Position numbers and translations under genes: made by a program | Notes under the pieces: generated by a model | Databases searched by the model: none | The model's input: the letters and a program-made list of their open reading frames with translations, nothing else | Told to the model about the DNA's origin: nothing | NCBI RefSeq assembly: GCF_014698825.1 | Contig: NZ_JACJTT010000024.1 | Location: 16,453-80,452 of the forward strand | Direction: 5' to 3' | DNA length: 64,000 nucleotides | From: Richelia sinica FACHB-800 | Lineage (GTDB): Bacteria > Cyanobacteriota > Cyanobacteriia > Cyanobacteriales > Nostocaceae | In this document: in pieces, positions 1 through 9,315 of the stretch | Numbering within the stretch: position 1 is the first letter of the stretch | How the letters are laid out: each line of letters starts with the position of its first letter

Positions 1-636
1 TCGCCTTATCACTTACCTGCGGAATTGGGATATGTGGAAGGTAAGTTAGAGGGTGAAAAACTGACTATCGAAAATCGTTGCTATCAAACACCCCAGTTTC
101 GGAAAATGCACTTGGAACTGGCTAAGGTGGGGAATAATTTGGATATTTTGCACTGCGTGATGTTTCCCCGTCCAGAATATGACATTCCCATGTTTGGTTG
201 TGATTTAGTCGGGGGTAGGGGTCAAATTAGTGCAGCGATCGCTGATTTATCTCCTGTAAACTTAGAACGTATCTTACCTGCGGGTTATAACTCTGCGCTA
301 CAAGCCTTAACATCAGTGGAGTTTTCCCAACCCCGCGAATTACCCACATGGGGAAATATCTTCTCGGATTTTTGTCTGTTTATTCGTCCGGCATCCTCTG
401 AGGAAGAAGCCAAGTTTCTGGCACGTGTTCAGGATTTTCTAGAAATTCATTGTACCCAAGCGATCGCTTCAACTCCAGCAACACCAGAAAAAATCGCACA
501 GATTATTGCTGGACAGCACAATTACTGTACCAAACAACAGCAAAACGATAAAACCCGTCGTGTGCTAGAAAAAGCCTTTGGCCCAGAATGGGCAGAAAAC
601 TACATGACTACAGTTTTATTCGATTTACCAAATTAA
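1..636 (+). CDS. pcyA: phycocyanobilin:ferredoxin oxidoreductase, 5' end cut by window
   Basis: Ferredoxin-dependent bilin reductase that converts biliverdin IXalpha to phycocyanobilin, the chromophore of phycobiliproteins and cyanobacterial phytochromes. The reading frame is open from base 1 ([10 protein letters not shown]), so roughly the first 35 residues lie outside the window; 211 residues are visible. The family's functional residues are present: Glu in HLELAK (115-117), His in ILHCVMF (151-153) and Asp in GCDLVGG (202-204), corresponding to Glu76, His88 and Asp105 in Synechocystis numbering. The C-terminal QHNYC and NYMTTVLFD stretches are also typical. A pcyA gene lying upstream of devBCA matches my recollection of the Anabaena gene order, which helps identify the next operon. 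The TTG at base 25 is internal and not a start. Confidence 0.96.
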   Translation, partial: SPYHLPAELGYVEGKLEGEKLTIENRCYQTPQFRKMHLELAKVGNNLDILHCVMFPRPEYDIPMFGCDLVGGRGQISAAIADLSPVNLERILPAGYNSALQALTSVEFSQPRELPTWGNIFSDFCLFIRPASSEEEAKFLARVQDFLEIHCTQAIASTPATPEKIAQIIAGQHNYCTKQQQNDKTRRVLEKAFGPEWAENYMTTVLFDLPN

Positions 637-913
637 CCTACTTCCCGCCATAAAAGTTAATAACTAACAATTACAATCCCAATTTATTGGGATTTGTACT
701 TTTGTGATTATCATAGCAGGTTATACCAATGATATAGCATTTCCTAGTCTAATAAAGTACAAAATTATCTGCGTTAAATTATGATTGATTTTACCTCACT
801 GGAATGGGAATAGCTATAAAATAGAACATCTTGTGTAATCAGCATTTTAAATTTTTGACTTTTATTTTTTCATCGTGTATCTCTGTGGTGGACATCTTAC
901 CCTTAAATCTTCT

Positions 914-955
914 GTAAGCTGCGTTACGTTTTCCCTCAAGTAATAAATGTAGAAT
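914..955 (+). promoter_or_regulatory. NtcA-activated-type promoter for devBCA
   Basis: The sequence shows GTA-N8-TAC at 914-927, then 22 bases, then TAGAAT (a TA-N3-T -10 box) at 950-955. This is the canonical layout of promoters activated by the global nitrogen regulator NtcA, where the NtcA site replaces the -35 box. In Anabaena strains devBCA is known to be NtcA-dependent and to start several hundred bases upstream of devB, so the position about 840 bases before the devB ATG fits. Binding here is inferred. Confidence 0.72.
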
Positions 956-1086
956 TCATCCAAGCAGAGTTAATGGAGTTAAGATCAGCTAGTAGGGAAA
1001 ACTATATATCTCTTATTACTTTGTGTGAATCTACTCATTATTTATCATCTACCCTAGCAGTCAATTAACAATCAAGTTCAAAAAAC

Positions 1087-1117
1087 CTGATGTAAGCAAT
1101 TGTTGATTTGACATCAG
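1087..1117 (+). other. small inverted repeat in the devB leader
   Basis: CTGATGT (1087-1093) pairs with ACATCAG (1111-1117) across a 17-base loop. It would lie in the untranslated leader of devBCA if the upstream promoter is used. There is no T-run, so it is not a clear terminator. Function unknown. Confidence 0.3.
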
Positions 1118-1800
1118 TTTGTTCTTGATGAGCTTCAAAATATTGAGGGCGATGGCATGATGTCATTCAGCCACAGTCGTTTTTTTCATGTTCTTTTGTA
1201 GAATTTAAACTTGCTTATTTTTCTTGTCCAAAAATTTCACAATAAAACGACGGGGTGTAAGCTGCAATTGCTAACCAGTAACAGTTATAACAGCCAAATG
1301 GTAACAATTGACATGATAAAAGTTCTTTTGTTATCTAGTTTTTATTATCAATTGATGACCTACCACAGGCAATTGCTATACCTGGAAAATTGGGAGGCAA
1401 ATAAATTTATCAACCTCACGTTAAATTGATGATTAGCAATAGAGTTGGTGAATTCAAAATGTAAGGATTCTAGGGTTAGGTGCAAAGATTAAAAAAATCT
1501 ACTTTTAGTGATAATTCAGCATAATTTGGTCAAATCAGGAATTAAGAGCATCAAAGTTACGTAGGAAAAAATCTGAATTCTTACAGAAAGATTTTGAATT
1601 TGTTCCACTCTGAATCAAACCCAGAAAATCGCAAAGTCATAGCCTTTGGCAGTTAATTAGTTACTGTTCAGTCAACTGAATGGGCACAGGTTGATAAGTC
1701 TTGTCCAAAAAGTTCCAGACTGGTTTTTTCACTAATTCCACTGCGACGAATTTGCATTTGTATTTTCATCAGCACAATTCAGATAAATGGGCAAAGTATT

Positions 1801-3225
1801 ATGTCTAGGGTGACTGAGAAGCAAAAAGTGACAGAACAGCCACTAGAACAGCCTCAGATTTGGTTGGGTATTGCTGTAGCTTTACCAGTAGCGATCGCAG
1901 CTGGTGTACTTGCTACCGTGAAAATTGAACAACTGAAAAAGATTGCCACACCGGTTCCTGTGGTTCCAGTGAGTAACACTGTCAGTGCAATTGGCAGATT
2001 GGAACCACGAGGAGAAGTGATTAAAGTCTCTGCCCCTGCAACTGGTGTAGCTACACGGGTTCAACAACTCTTGGTCAGAGAAGGGCAACGGGTACAGCAA
2101 GGTCAAGTCATCGCTATTTTAGACAGTCGTAACACTAATCTGGCTGCGGTTGAAGAAGCAAAAGCCAAGTTACAAGAAGCGCGTGCCAATTTATATCAAG
2201 TCCGGGCTGCTTCACCAAGGGATCTACAAGCTCAACAAGCTGTCATTGCCCGTCTAGAGGCCCAATTATTAGGGGAAAATCAAGCCCAACGTGCCCTCAT
2301 CTCCCGTGTGGCTGCCCAATTAACTGGGGAAAGAATTGGCCAACAAGCTACAGTCAAGCGATTAGAGGCTGAATTACGAGGGCAAAGAGACAGTTTAAGA
2401 GCGGTTGTGGCAAGAATCAGGGCTGAAGAACGCAATGCTCAAGTTGATTCTGGACGATATGAATTCTTATATAGACAAGGTGCCATTTCTCAACAAGAAC
2501 GAGATAGAAGAAGATTAACTGCCGTTACTGCTAGACAACAGCTAATTGAAAGCCAAGCTAACTTTCGTCAAGCAATAGCCACACTGCAACAGCAAATAGC
2601 CCAAGCCAGAGCTAATCAAGTGCAGACTTTGGCAGTTTTGCAACAGCAACTAGTAGAAGCAAAAGTCAATCGAGAAAAAACTATTGCCACTTTGCAAAGG
2701 CAAATTGATGAAGAAAAAGCCAGATTCAGACGGATTTTAGAGGTGACTCCTGCTGATTTACAAGTGGCTCAAGCTCAAGTAAGTAATGCGATCGCTCTCG
2801 TGCAAAAAGCCCAAGCTGAACTCCAGCAAAGTTATGTGAAAGCACCCATTACTGGTGAAATTCTCCAAGTTAACACCAAATCGGGTGAAATCATGGGTAA
2901 CAATGGCATTGTGGAAATTGGCCAAACTGACCAGATGGTTGTCGTGGCAGAAATTCCCGAAGATAGCATTGGTAAAGTACGCTCCGGCCAAACGGCAGTT
3001 ATTACCAGTGATAACGGTGCATTTGAAGGAGAATTACGAGGCAGAATTACAGAAATTGGCAGAAGAATTGGTAAGAAAGATGTCCTCAATACAGACCCGG
3101 CTGCCGATATTGATGCCAGAGTTGTAGAAGTGAAAATTGCTCTACCTCCAGAATTTAGTCAACAAGTTTCTGGTTTAACTAACGCAAAAGTAGTAGTTGA
3201 AATCAATACTAATCAAGGAAATTAA
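1801..3225 (+). CDS. devB: membrane fusion (periplasmic adaptor) protein DevB of heterocyst exporter
   Basis: HlyD/DevB-family adaptor of 474 residues linking an inner-membrane ABC exporter to a TolC-type outer-membrane channel. In heterocyst formers DevBCA exports glycolipids for the gas-barrier layer. Visible: one N-terminal membrane anchor (about residues 20-40), a short lipoyl-like half (ATGVATRVQQLLVREGQRV), a long coiled coil rich in Ala/Gln/Arg (about 115-330), and the second lipoyl/beta half starting at YVKAPITGEIL. Length and domain order fit the family. It starts the devB-devC-devA cluster (11 bases to devC). The NtcA-type promoter at 914-955 supports the true heterocyst operon rather than one of the several paralogous DevBCA sets of these genomes; that choice is an inference. 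Confidence 0.9.
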   Translation: MSRVTEKQKVTEQPLEQPQIWLGIAVALPVAIAAGVLATVKIEQLKKIATPVPVVPVSNTVSAIGRLEPRGEVIKVSAPATGVATRVQQLLVREGQRVQQGQVIAILDSRNTNLAAVEEAKAKLQEARANLYQVRAASPRDLQAQQAVIARLEAQLLGENQAQRALISRVAAQLTGERIGQQATVKRLEAELRGQRDSLRAVVARIRAEERNAQVDSGRYEFLYRQGAISQQERDRRRLTAVTARQQLIESQANFRQAIATLQQQIAQARANQVQTLAVLQQQLVEAKVNREKTIATLQRQIDEEKARFRRILEVTPADLQVAQAQVSNAIALVQKAQAELQQSYVKAPITGEILQVNTKSGEIMGNNGIVEIGQTDQMVVVAEIPEDSIGKVRSGQTAVITSDNGAFEGELRGRITEIGRRIGKKDVLNTDPAADIDARVVEVKIALPPEFSQQVSGLTNAKVVVEINTNQGN

Positions 3226-3236
3226 TCATAGTTAAA

Positions 3237-4391
3237 ATGAACCAGAAAATACCTTTGTCTTGGCTACAACTGACTAGAGAAAAAACTCGTTTAGCCGTAG
3301 CTTTGTCAGGTATTGCCTTTGCTGATATTTTGATGTTCATGCAAATAGGTTTTAGAGACGCACTCTATTACAGTAACGTCAGAATGCACAGCAGTATCAT
3401 GGGCGATGTGGTTTTAATTAACAGCCAATCTAATGCTGTGCTGTCAATGAAATCCTTTTCCCAACGGCGACTTTATAAAGCCTTAGACTTGCCCGCAGTC
3501 CAGTCTGTCCATCCTATTTATCTCGACTATACTAGCTGGAAAAATCCTGTAACTGGTCGCCCCCGCAGTATCCTCGTTTTTGGCATTAATCCCGACACCA
3601 ATGTATTGAATTTGCCGGGAATAGCCGAAAATTTGAATCAATTAAAACTACCTGATGTAGTTCTCTATGACCGTTCTTCTCGTCTGGAATATGGGCCAAT
3701 TGCTGCGGATTTTGACCAGGGAAAAACCGTCAATGCTGAAGTGAGGAGAAGAAGAATTAAAGTCGGTGGATTATTTACTTTGGGTGCTTCCTTTGGTGCA
3801 GATGGTAACTTAGTTACTAGTGATGTTAACTTTTTAAGAATTTTTACAAACCGTCAACGGGGATTAATTGACATTGGTGTCATTAAACTAAAACCAGGGT
3901 CCGATGCTAATCAAGTAGCTCAGGCTTTGCGGAGTTATTTACCACGAGATATCAATGTCCTCACCAAACAAGAATTTATCGATTTTGAAAGAAATTATTG
4001 GGCAAGTAGCACAGCGATTGGTTTTATTTTTACTTTAGGTACCATCATGGGTTTCATTGTGGGAACCGTAATTGTTTATCAAATTTTGTATACAGAAGTA
4101 ACAGATCATTTATCTGAATATGCTACGCTCAAAGCTATAGGCTACACACAAAACTATCTTTTATCTGTAATTTTGCAAGAAGCATTAATATTAGCAGTCA
4201 TCGGTTATATTCCTGGGTTAGCTTGCTCATTATTAATGTACAAAGTTGCTAGAGATGCGACACTTTTACCAGTTTTTATGGATTTATCTCGTGCTATCAT
4301 GGTGCTGATTCTGACCATTTTAATGTGTTTTATTTCCGGCATGATTGCTATTAGGAAATTAGACTCTGCCGACCCTGCTGATATTTTTTAA
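3237..4391 (+). CDS. devC: DevC, FtsX/MacB-type permease of heterocyst ABC exporter
   Basis: Inner-membrane permease of the DevBCA exporter, 384 residues. It has the MacB/FtsX layout: one N-terminal membrane helix (about residues 17-38), a large periplasmic domain (about 45-255), then three C-terminal helices (about 258-285, 305-335 and 350-372). The opening NQKIPLSWLQL is typical of cyanobacterial DevC proteins. It begins 11 bases after the devB stop and is followed by devA, giving the full three-component exporter. Expected partners are DevB in the periplasm and the ATPase DevA in the cytoplasm. Confidence 0.9.
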   Translation: MNQKIPLSWLQLTREKTRLAVALSGIAFADILMFMQIGFRDALYYSNVRMHSSIMGDVVLINSQSNAVLSMKSFSQRRLYKALDLPAVQSVHPIYLDYTSWKNPVTGRPRSILVFGINPDTNVLNLPGIAENLNQLKLPDVVLYDRSSRLEYGPIAADFDQGKTVNAEVRRRRIKVGGLFTLGASFGADGNLVTSDVNFLRIFTNRQRGLIDIGVIKLKPGSDANQVAQALRSYLPRDINVLTKQEFIDFERNYWASSTAIGFIFTLGTIMGFIVGTVIVYQILYTEVTDHLSEYATLKAIGYTQNYLLSVILQEALILAVIGYIPGLACSLLMYKVARDATLLPVFMDLSRAIMVLILTILMCFISGMIAIRKLDSADPADIF

Positions 4392-4423
4392 TTCATCCAT
4401 CTATTTTGATTACAAAATCACAA

Positions 4424-5140
4424 ATGATCAGCAAAGAACCTGTAATCGCCATTAAAAGTCTCAACCATTACTATGGAAGAGGCTCTCTGAGAAGACAAAT
4501 TTTATTTGATATTAATCTGGATATATATCCAGGTGAAATTGTCATTATGACTGGTCCATCTGGTTCCGGTAAAACTACATTACTGAGTTTGATAGGCGGA
4601 TTACGTTCTGTACAGGAAGGTAGTCTCAAGTTTTTGGGTGAGGAACTATATGCAGCTAGTCAAAGTAAACTAGTGCAAATTCGCCGCAATATTGGTTATA
4701 TTTTTCAGGCTCATAACTTATTAGGATTTTTAACTGCCAGACAAAATGTGCAAATGGCAGTAGAATTAAGTGAGAACATTTCCCAAGCTGAAGCTATTAA
4801 ACAGTCAGAAGCAATGTTAGCATCGGTGGGTTTACAGGAACGAGTTAACTATTATCCGGATAACCTTTCCGGTGGGCAAAAACAAAGAATAGCGATCGCT
4901 CGCGCCTTGGTTAACCATCCTCCTCTCGTCCTCGCAGACGAGCCTACAGCCGCCTTAGACAAGCAATCAGGACGGGATGTAGTAGAAATTATGCAGAGGC
5001 TAGCTAAAGACCAGGGAAGTGCTATTTTGCTCGTTACCCATGACAACCGGATTTTAGATATAGCTGATAGAATCGTGCAAATGGAAGATGGCCTTTTAAC
5101 TCGTGACGCTCAAAATATTTCTACCAATCAGCATAAATAG
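4424..5140 (+). CDS. devA: DevA, ATPase subunit of heterocyst ABC exporter
   Basis: ABC ATPase that powers DevBC, about 238 residues. Visible motifs: Walker A GPSGSGKTT, Q-loop region (YIFQAHNLLGFLTA), signature LSGGQKQR, Walker B LVLADEPTAALD and the switch His in LLVTHDNR. It belongs to the MacB/LolD-like ATPase group. I chose the ATG at 4424 (MISKEP); the frame extends to a TTG at 4406, a less likely start. The gene ends the devBCA operon. No strong hairpin terminator follows directly; the next 430 bases hold short repeats. Confidence 0.9.
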   Translation: MISKEPVIAIKSLNHYYGRGSLRRQILFDINLDIYPGEIVIMTGPSGSGKTTLLSLIGGLRSVQEGSLKFLGEELYAASQSKLVQIRRNIGYIFQAHNLLGFLTARQNVQMAVELSENISQAEAIKQSEAMLASVGLQERVNYYPDNLSGGQKQRIAIARALVNHPPLVLADEPTAALDKQSGRDVVEIMQRLAKDQGSAILLVTHDNRILDIADRIVQMEDGLLTRDAQNISTNQHK

Positions 5141-5569
5141 GGTTGGCTGAAAAAGTTATGTGTGAGGGGTAGGAGTATGGCTACGCCACGCTACGCGAAC
5201 AGAAGTATGCCTACGGCACGCTACCGCTGATTATTATAGCTTTTCGGTTTATTTAGCAAGCTCTAAATAGAGCACCAAAAATAGAGCACCAAATCTCTAC
5301 ACCAGCGGTGTAAATCATCAATTATGAGCAAATGTAAATGGTATTACTAATTTCAGGTAATGCCTAATTCCCTGGTTAAATATATTAATTTGCACCCTAG
5401 AAAATGGAAAAAACCGAAAGATAATTCAGATTTTTAGGTGTGTAATACCCATGTCAACAATTAGGGCAATAGAGCTAATTTATCAACTTTCAATAAGTCG
5501 ATATTTAAGTTAATCAAAGCCAAAATTGCTAATCCCAATGGTATGACACCAGTCATATCTCATAATTGA
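5141..5569. other. intergenic region with short dispersed repeats
   Basis: No gene seen. It contains a degenerate two-copy repeat at 5174-5228 and a short direct repeat, ATAGAGCACCAAA, twice within 5266-5293. The genes on the two sides converge here (devA rightward, the 5570-6346 gene leftward), so transcription of both should end in it. Confidence 0.6.
5174..5228. repeat. dispersed Nostocales repeat (GGCTACGCCACGCTACGCGAAC family), two degenerate copies
   Basis: AGTATGGCTACGCCACGCTA at 5174 is repeated in diverged form 30 bases on (AGTATGCCTACGGCACGCTA at 5204). Related copies occur at 12494-12520 and 19220-19244. The motif is self-complementary in part (GGCTACGCC / CGCGAAC) and is of a kind often scattered between genes in filamentous cyanobacteria. 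Function unknown. Confidence 0.6.
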
Positions 5570-6346
5570 TTAACGGTTAGTACGGAAAGTAACATTCACC
5601 CCTTCATTGGATTGTTCTAGCACCAACAAAGGTGTGGGTTTTGCTTTTTGATCCCAGTGCATATAGACAATTCGTCCTTGTAGTGTTGGTTGCCAAGTGT
5701 CATCCTCATCTCTAGGACTTAAATAGGTTTCAATACAATCTATTAATTGACTAATGGTAGTTGAAGTTGCTTGTGTAGGTAGTTTAGTTAAGCGGATTTG
5801 AATCCGAAATAGAACCCGTTTAGTAATATTTGGCGGTACACCTGTTTCATATTCAACATCAAAAAGTTCTTCTACCTGCCTAGCAGTATTACTAGCAATT
5901 CCTACCATACCTTGATTAGATTGGCTAGGACGCAATGCTTGAGAAAGTGTTTCTTTTACCTTGATTTTAACTTGATTTACAATTCCAAAATGGAACACTT
6001 CTTCTGACATCCGCATCCGCAGATAGTCAAGGTTAAAATCTCTGGAGTGCACTAAGTCCGGGTTAGTTTCCATGTTCCGAATGGTTTCTAGGGCTAATTT
6101 GAGCTTTTTCTCTAGTTCCCTGGTGCGAAATTTTTCAAACTTAACCTTTTTCTCCAGCTGCGTCTTTAAGGTTTTTCCATAAATAATCAAGGCCACCAAA
6201 GCTATTAGCAGTCCTCCACTACTAAACATTAAGATGACTGGTGGGATGGGAAAATCTGGCTGAGAAGCAGGTACTTCAGCCTTGGTTTTTTTGGGCTTTG
6301 CTCCTGTAGCTTGAGCCAGAATGATTGTATTGACCATATTTAGCAA
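5570..6346 (-). CDS. conserved cyanobacterial protein with one membrane segment
   Basis: 258 residues, function not recognised. It has a short N-terminal segment, a Lys/Pro-rich stretch, one membrane helix (about residues 37-60: PPVILMFSSGGLLIALVALII), then a charged coiled-coil-like linker (to about 95) and a soluble C-terminal domain. The tail contains RIVYMHWDQKAKPTPLLVLE. Start choice: on the minus strand a GGAGG lies six bases before a TTG at 6346 and 15 bases before the first ATG at 6337, so the TTG start is better placed. The gene converges with devA and diverges from the HAD gene. Confidence 0.75.
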   Translation of the reverse strand: MLNMVNTIILAQATGAKPKKTKAEVPASQPDFPIPPVILMFSSGGLLIALVALIIYGKTLKTQLEKKVKFEKFRTRELEKKLKLALETIRNMETNPDLVHSRDFNLDYLRMRMSEEVFHFGIVNQVKIKVKETLSQALRPSQSNQGMVGIASNTARQVEELFDVEYETGVPPNITKRVLFRIQIRLTKLPTQATSTTISQLIDCIETYLSPRDEDDTWQPTLQGRIVYMHWDQKAKPTPLLVLEQSNEGVNVTFRTNR

Positions 6347-6444
6347 ATTAATCCTCCATACTCTCTGATTTTTAGGATGCCCAAATCATTGATGTCAATT
6401 GACGGTAGTATTAAGATTTTTTTATAAATTTTTGTAATGTAAAT

Positions 6445-7266
6445 ATGAATTTTCCGTTAGTTCCTCCTGTCCATCGTCTCATCAAATTAGAAGAATGTCA
6501 GCATGTATTTAAAGAACTCAGCAAAATACGTCTTGTTGCGACAGATATGGATGGAACATTAACTAAAAATGGTAAATTTACATCTGTACTTTTACAAGCA
6601 TGGGAAAAGCTAGCTTGTGCTGGTATTCAAGTCATGATAGTCACAGGACGTTCTGCTGGTTGGGTGAATGGAATCAGTAGCTTAATGGACATTGGGGGAG
6701 CGATCGCAGAAAATGGTGGTTTATTCTATCCACCAGGAAATCTTGACCCAATCACCTTAACACCCATATCAGATTTTACCCACCATCGTCAGCAACTAGC
6801 AGCTGCTTTTGCTCAACTACTCAACTCCTACCCAACATTGTGCGAGTCTCACGATAACCGCTTTCGTCTCACAGACTGGACATTTGATGTCGCAGGTTTA
6901 ACTCTCCCAGAACTCCAACACATCGACTATCTTTGTCAACAGATGGGTTGGGGATTTACTTACAGTAATGTGCAGTGTCATATCAAACCCCAGCAACAAG
7001 ATAAAGCCACTGGGTTAAAACAAGTCATCAATCAATACTTTCCCAGCTATTCACCAGCACAAATTATGACCGTGGGTGACAGTCCCAACGACGAAAGCCT
7101 ATTTAACCCAGATGAATTCCCTTTATCGGTAGGTGTAGCTAATATTCTCAAATATGCCGAACAATTGCAGCATCAACCCCTTTACATCACTGAAGCAGCT
7201 GAAGGTGAAGGATTTTGTGAATTATCTGAATATATATTGACCAGTCTTTCCCATCCAAAAAGCTAA
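6445..7266 (+). CDS. HAD-superfamily phosphatase (IIB/Cof-like)
   Basis: 273 residues. Motif I is DMDGTLT (nucleophile pair Asp34/Asp36), motif II the Thr in VTGRS, and motif IV GDSPNDESLF, with an upstream conserved Lys in HIKPQQQDKATGL. The cap lies between motifs II and III, as in HAD-IIB enzymes such as Cof-type or sugar-phosphate phosphatases. The substrate cannot be read from sequence; a small sugar phosphate is likely by family. Cytoplasmic, monocistronic, divergent from the preceding gene. Confidence 0.85.
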   Translation: MNFPLVPPVHRLIKLEECQHVFKELSKIRLVATDMDGTLTKNGKFTSVLLQAWEKLACAGIQVMIVTGRSAGWVNGISSLMDIGGAIAENGGLFYPPGNLDPITLTPISDFTHHRQQLAAAFAQLLNSYPTLCESHDNRFRLTDWTFDVAGLTLPELQHIDYLCQQMGWGFTYSNVQCHIKPQQQDKATGLKQVINQYFPSYSPAQIMTVGDSPNDESLFNPDEFPLSVGVANILKYAEQLQHQPLYITEAAEGEGFCELSEYILTSLSHPKS

Positions 7267-8251
7267 TTAGCTAAAGCGCATCTAGTTTGCGTGCCATAAA
7301 TGCCAATAGGTCAAACCTGATCCTTTGGGGTTGTATAGCAGGTGATAGAGAACAGGTAAGCCATCTCTTTCCCAATTAGTCTAATCAATACAAATGCACT
7401 ATACTAAAAGAGTAGCAGCACCAGCAGAACTTCCTGACTATAGGTCTGTTTTCATGCTGCTAACTGGTTGGACATTAAACTTGCAGATTCAACCATTTCT
7501 AATCATGGGTTTCTCTGTCACTTCTATCTCAATACCGTATTTTTACTAACTAAAAAAACTATATTTATCAGAACTTTATGGAAATCCCCAAATAGTTAAA
7601 TACTAGTTCAGTATTTATTCGCAATTTATCCATAAAATAGATGGGACTGATTAGACAAAATAAACAGTCCTAAATTTTGCTGCCATACCAACTCAACTTT
7701 TGAAACATCGTCAATACCTGCTTCACAAACTTATTGATTATTTTTTGATGATGCAGCAGTAATCACAACGCAAAATCTAGTATCTATAAGGGTTTAACCA
7801 ATTGGCATTTGCCATTTAACTATCTCTACATACTGCCATCTAATACATCAATTAGGTTGTACTTATCAAACACTTTTTGTCCCTAATTAGATAATAACAA
7901 TAATAACTTTTGTATCACAATAGACATTTTTTTTGATACTGGGTACTCTAGAATCAAGTTCATCAAGATACAAAACACAGTGAAACCCCGATGAATTAAA
8001 GGTTATAAGCCCTGATTATCAGTCGGATTTTTATGAAATCACTGTGCATTTTCACAACCAAACCTGAGGATTTAGTATATGAAAACGCAATCTCCGATAT
8101 CAGTAATCAATAAGTTTAAGCAATATCATTTTTATATTTTCTTTGTTATTTTGTATTTAACGGGACAGTTCTTCAAGAAACCATGAGTTTAAATAGCATT
8201 AGTTAAACCATATCTTTCCGTTATCAGTTTCATCACAACAGGTTTACAAAT
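7267..8251. other. 985-base intergenic region, nothing recognised
   Basis: AT-rich, with many stops in all frames and no recognisable tRNA, CRISPR or insertion element. No GTA-N8-TAC site was found ahead of the 8252 gene. It may hold its promoter and a leader. Confidence 0.5.
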
Positions 8252-8590
8252 ATGATCAACACAAATACTCAATCAATGATTCTCCCGAGTTTAATTAATT
8301 CTTTAGGAGAAAACCATGCAAAAAATCCTAAATTTGATGTATTGCAACCCCTGCGCGAATGGTTAGACAACATCCAAATTGACAACCGCAAATTTGCCAA
8401 ATTGATTGCAAAATTGATTCCTGCTCAATGTCCCTTTGAACGTGACATCGTTCTTTTCGGTCGTAAGATAGCTCACATTCCTCCCATGTGCAAGCTCAAC
8501 CCCTTCTATGACCAATTCGTAGGCTTGCGTTTTCGCGCATTATGTTATTTAGTGGATGAGTGTGGAGAAGATATCCAATCCTACTGCTAA
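8252..8590 (+). CDS. Mo-dependent nitrogenase family protein (Mo-nitro_C domain)
   Basis: 112 residues. From about residue 30 it matches the small cyanobacterial family named for the Mo-dependent nitrogenase C-terminal domain (LQPLREWLDNIQI, LIPAQCPFERDI, IPPMCKLNPFYDQ, FRALCYLVDECGED). Four Cys residues are conserved-looking (Cys in AQCPFE, PMCKL, ALCYL, DECGE), followed by a C-terminal SYC. The biochemical role is not known and it is not a nitrogenase subunit. A cupin gene begins 14 bases after the stop, so the two are probably co-transcribed. Confidence 0.85.
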   Translation: MINTNTQSMILPSLINSLGENHAKNPKFDVLQPLREWLDNIQIDNRKFAKLIAKLIPAQCPFERDIVLFGRKIAHIPPMCKLNPFYDQFVGLRFRALCYLVDECGEDIQSYC

Positions 8591-8604
8591 ATTCATCAAA
8601 CCGC

Positions 8605-8877
8605 ATGGAAATTAAAGTCGAGCATCAACCTACTCAAGAACGTCTCAATCAGTTGGGTGTATCCAAATGGGCGATTTGGCAAAAGGAAGTATCCAAATTC
8701 CCGTGGACTTATGACTCTCAAGAAACTTGTTACTTTTTAGAAGGAAAGGTTATTGTCACCCCTGATGGTGGACAGCCAGTGCAAATCGGTAAAGGAGATT
8801 TAGTTATTTTTCCAGCTGGTATGTCGTGTATTTGGGAAATTACCAGCGCCGTCAAGAAGCATTATCTCTTTGATTAA
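8605..8877 (+). CDS. small cupin-domain protein (Cupin_3/EutQ-like)
   Basis: 90 residues forming a single small cupin barrel. Landmarks are the FPWTYDSQETCYFLEGKVIVTPDGG and GDLVIFPAGMSCIWEI regions; the usual Glu (ETCYFLEG) is present but the paired His residues of classic cupins are not, as in the Cupin_3 group. I start it at ATG 8605 (MEIKVEHQ), where similarity to the family begins; the frame upstream overlaps the preceding gene. Ligand unknown. It follows the Mo-nitro_C gene by 14 bases. Confidence 0.85.
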   Translation: MEIKVEHQPTQERLNQLGVSKWAIWQKEVSKFPWTYDSQETCYFLEGKVIVTPDGGQPVQIGKGDLVIFPAGMSCIWEITSAVKKHYLFD

Positions 8878-9315
8878 TTCCTCACCAAACACCAAAAGAG
8901 AGCATTAACAAATATTTACTAGTTAGTTTACAGTCATTGCTTGCTGACCAGAAAACCAACATTTCAACACAGAATTGGTTATTTATGGAGTTTCGCAACG
9001 AGTTACATTAAATAACTAAAGTTGCAGAATCGTTAAGTTGCTGATTACCTGAGTGTTAAACTTCTGTTGCGACTCCATCCCTGAAAAGTATTTATCTATC
9101 TCAATAGTCATGAACCTTAATCTGCATCTGTGCAAAGATGTGGAAACCCTATTGCCTTCCTTGATGAGCAAATTAGTAATTTTTAGTACCAAAACTCAAA
9201 AACCAGCCTAAATCCAGATTTTCGCTGCAAATCACTTCCCATAAGCAACATCAGGCAGAAGTTGCGATTACATTAAAGACAATTCAAACGTTTTCTTACC
9301 TGATGGGGTTAAATC
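8878..9315. other. 438-base intergenic region, nothing recognised
   Basis: No open frame of note, no clear hairpin terminator and no RNA gene recognised. It presumably carries the promoter of the creatininase-family gene. Confidence 0.5.

Larger units (their letters stand above)
637..1800. other. long non-coding region holding the devBCA promoter and leader
   Basis: No convincing gene in 1.16 kb. The stretch holds an NtcA-type promoter at 914-955. If transcription starts just downstream, about 840 bases of untranslated leader precede devB. A small inverted repeat lies at 1087-1117. One frame (1211-1429, TTG start, 72 residues) is open but low in complexity, has no clear ribosome site, and I do not call it. 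Confidence 0.6.

Noticed and set aside
1211..1429. 72-residue open frame in the devB leader
   Set aside because: TTG start, no ribosome site, low-complexity composition and no family resemblance; more likely leader RNA.
7267..8251. Missed gene or RNA in the largest empty gap
   Set aside because: All frames are interrupted, and no tRNA-type or known cyanobacterial RNA motif was found by eye.
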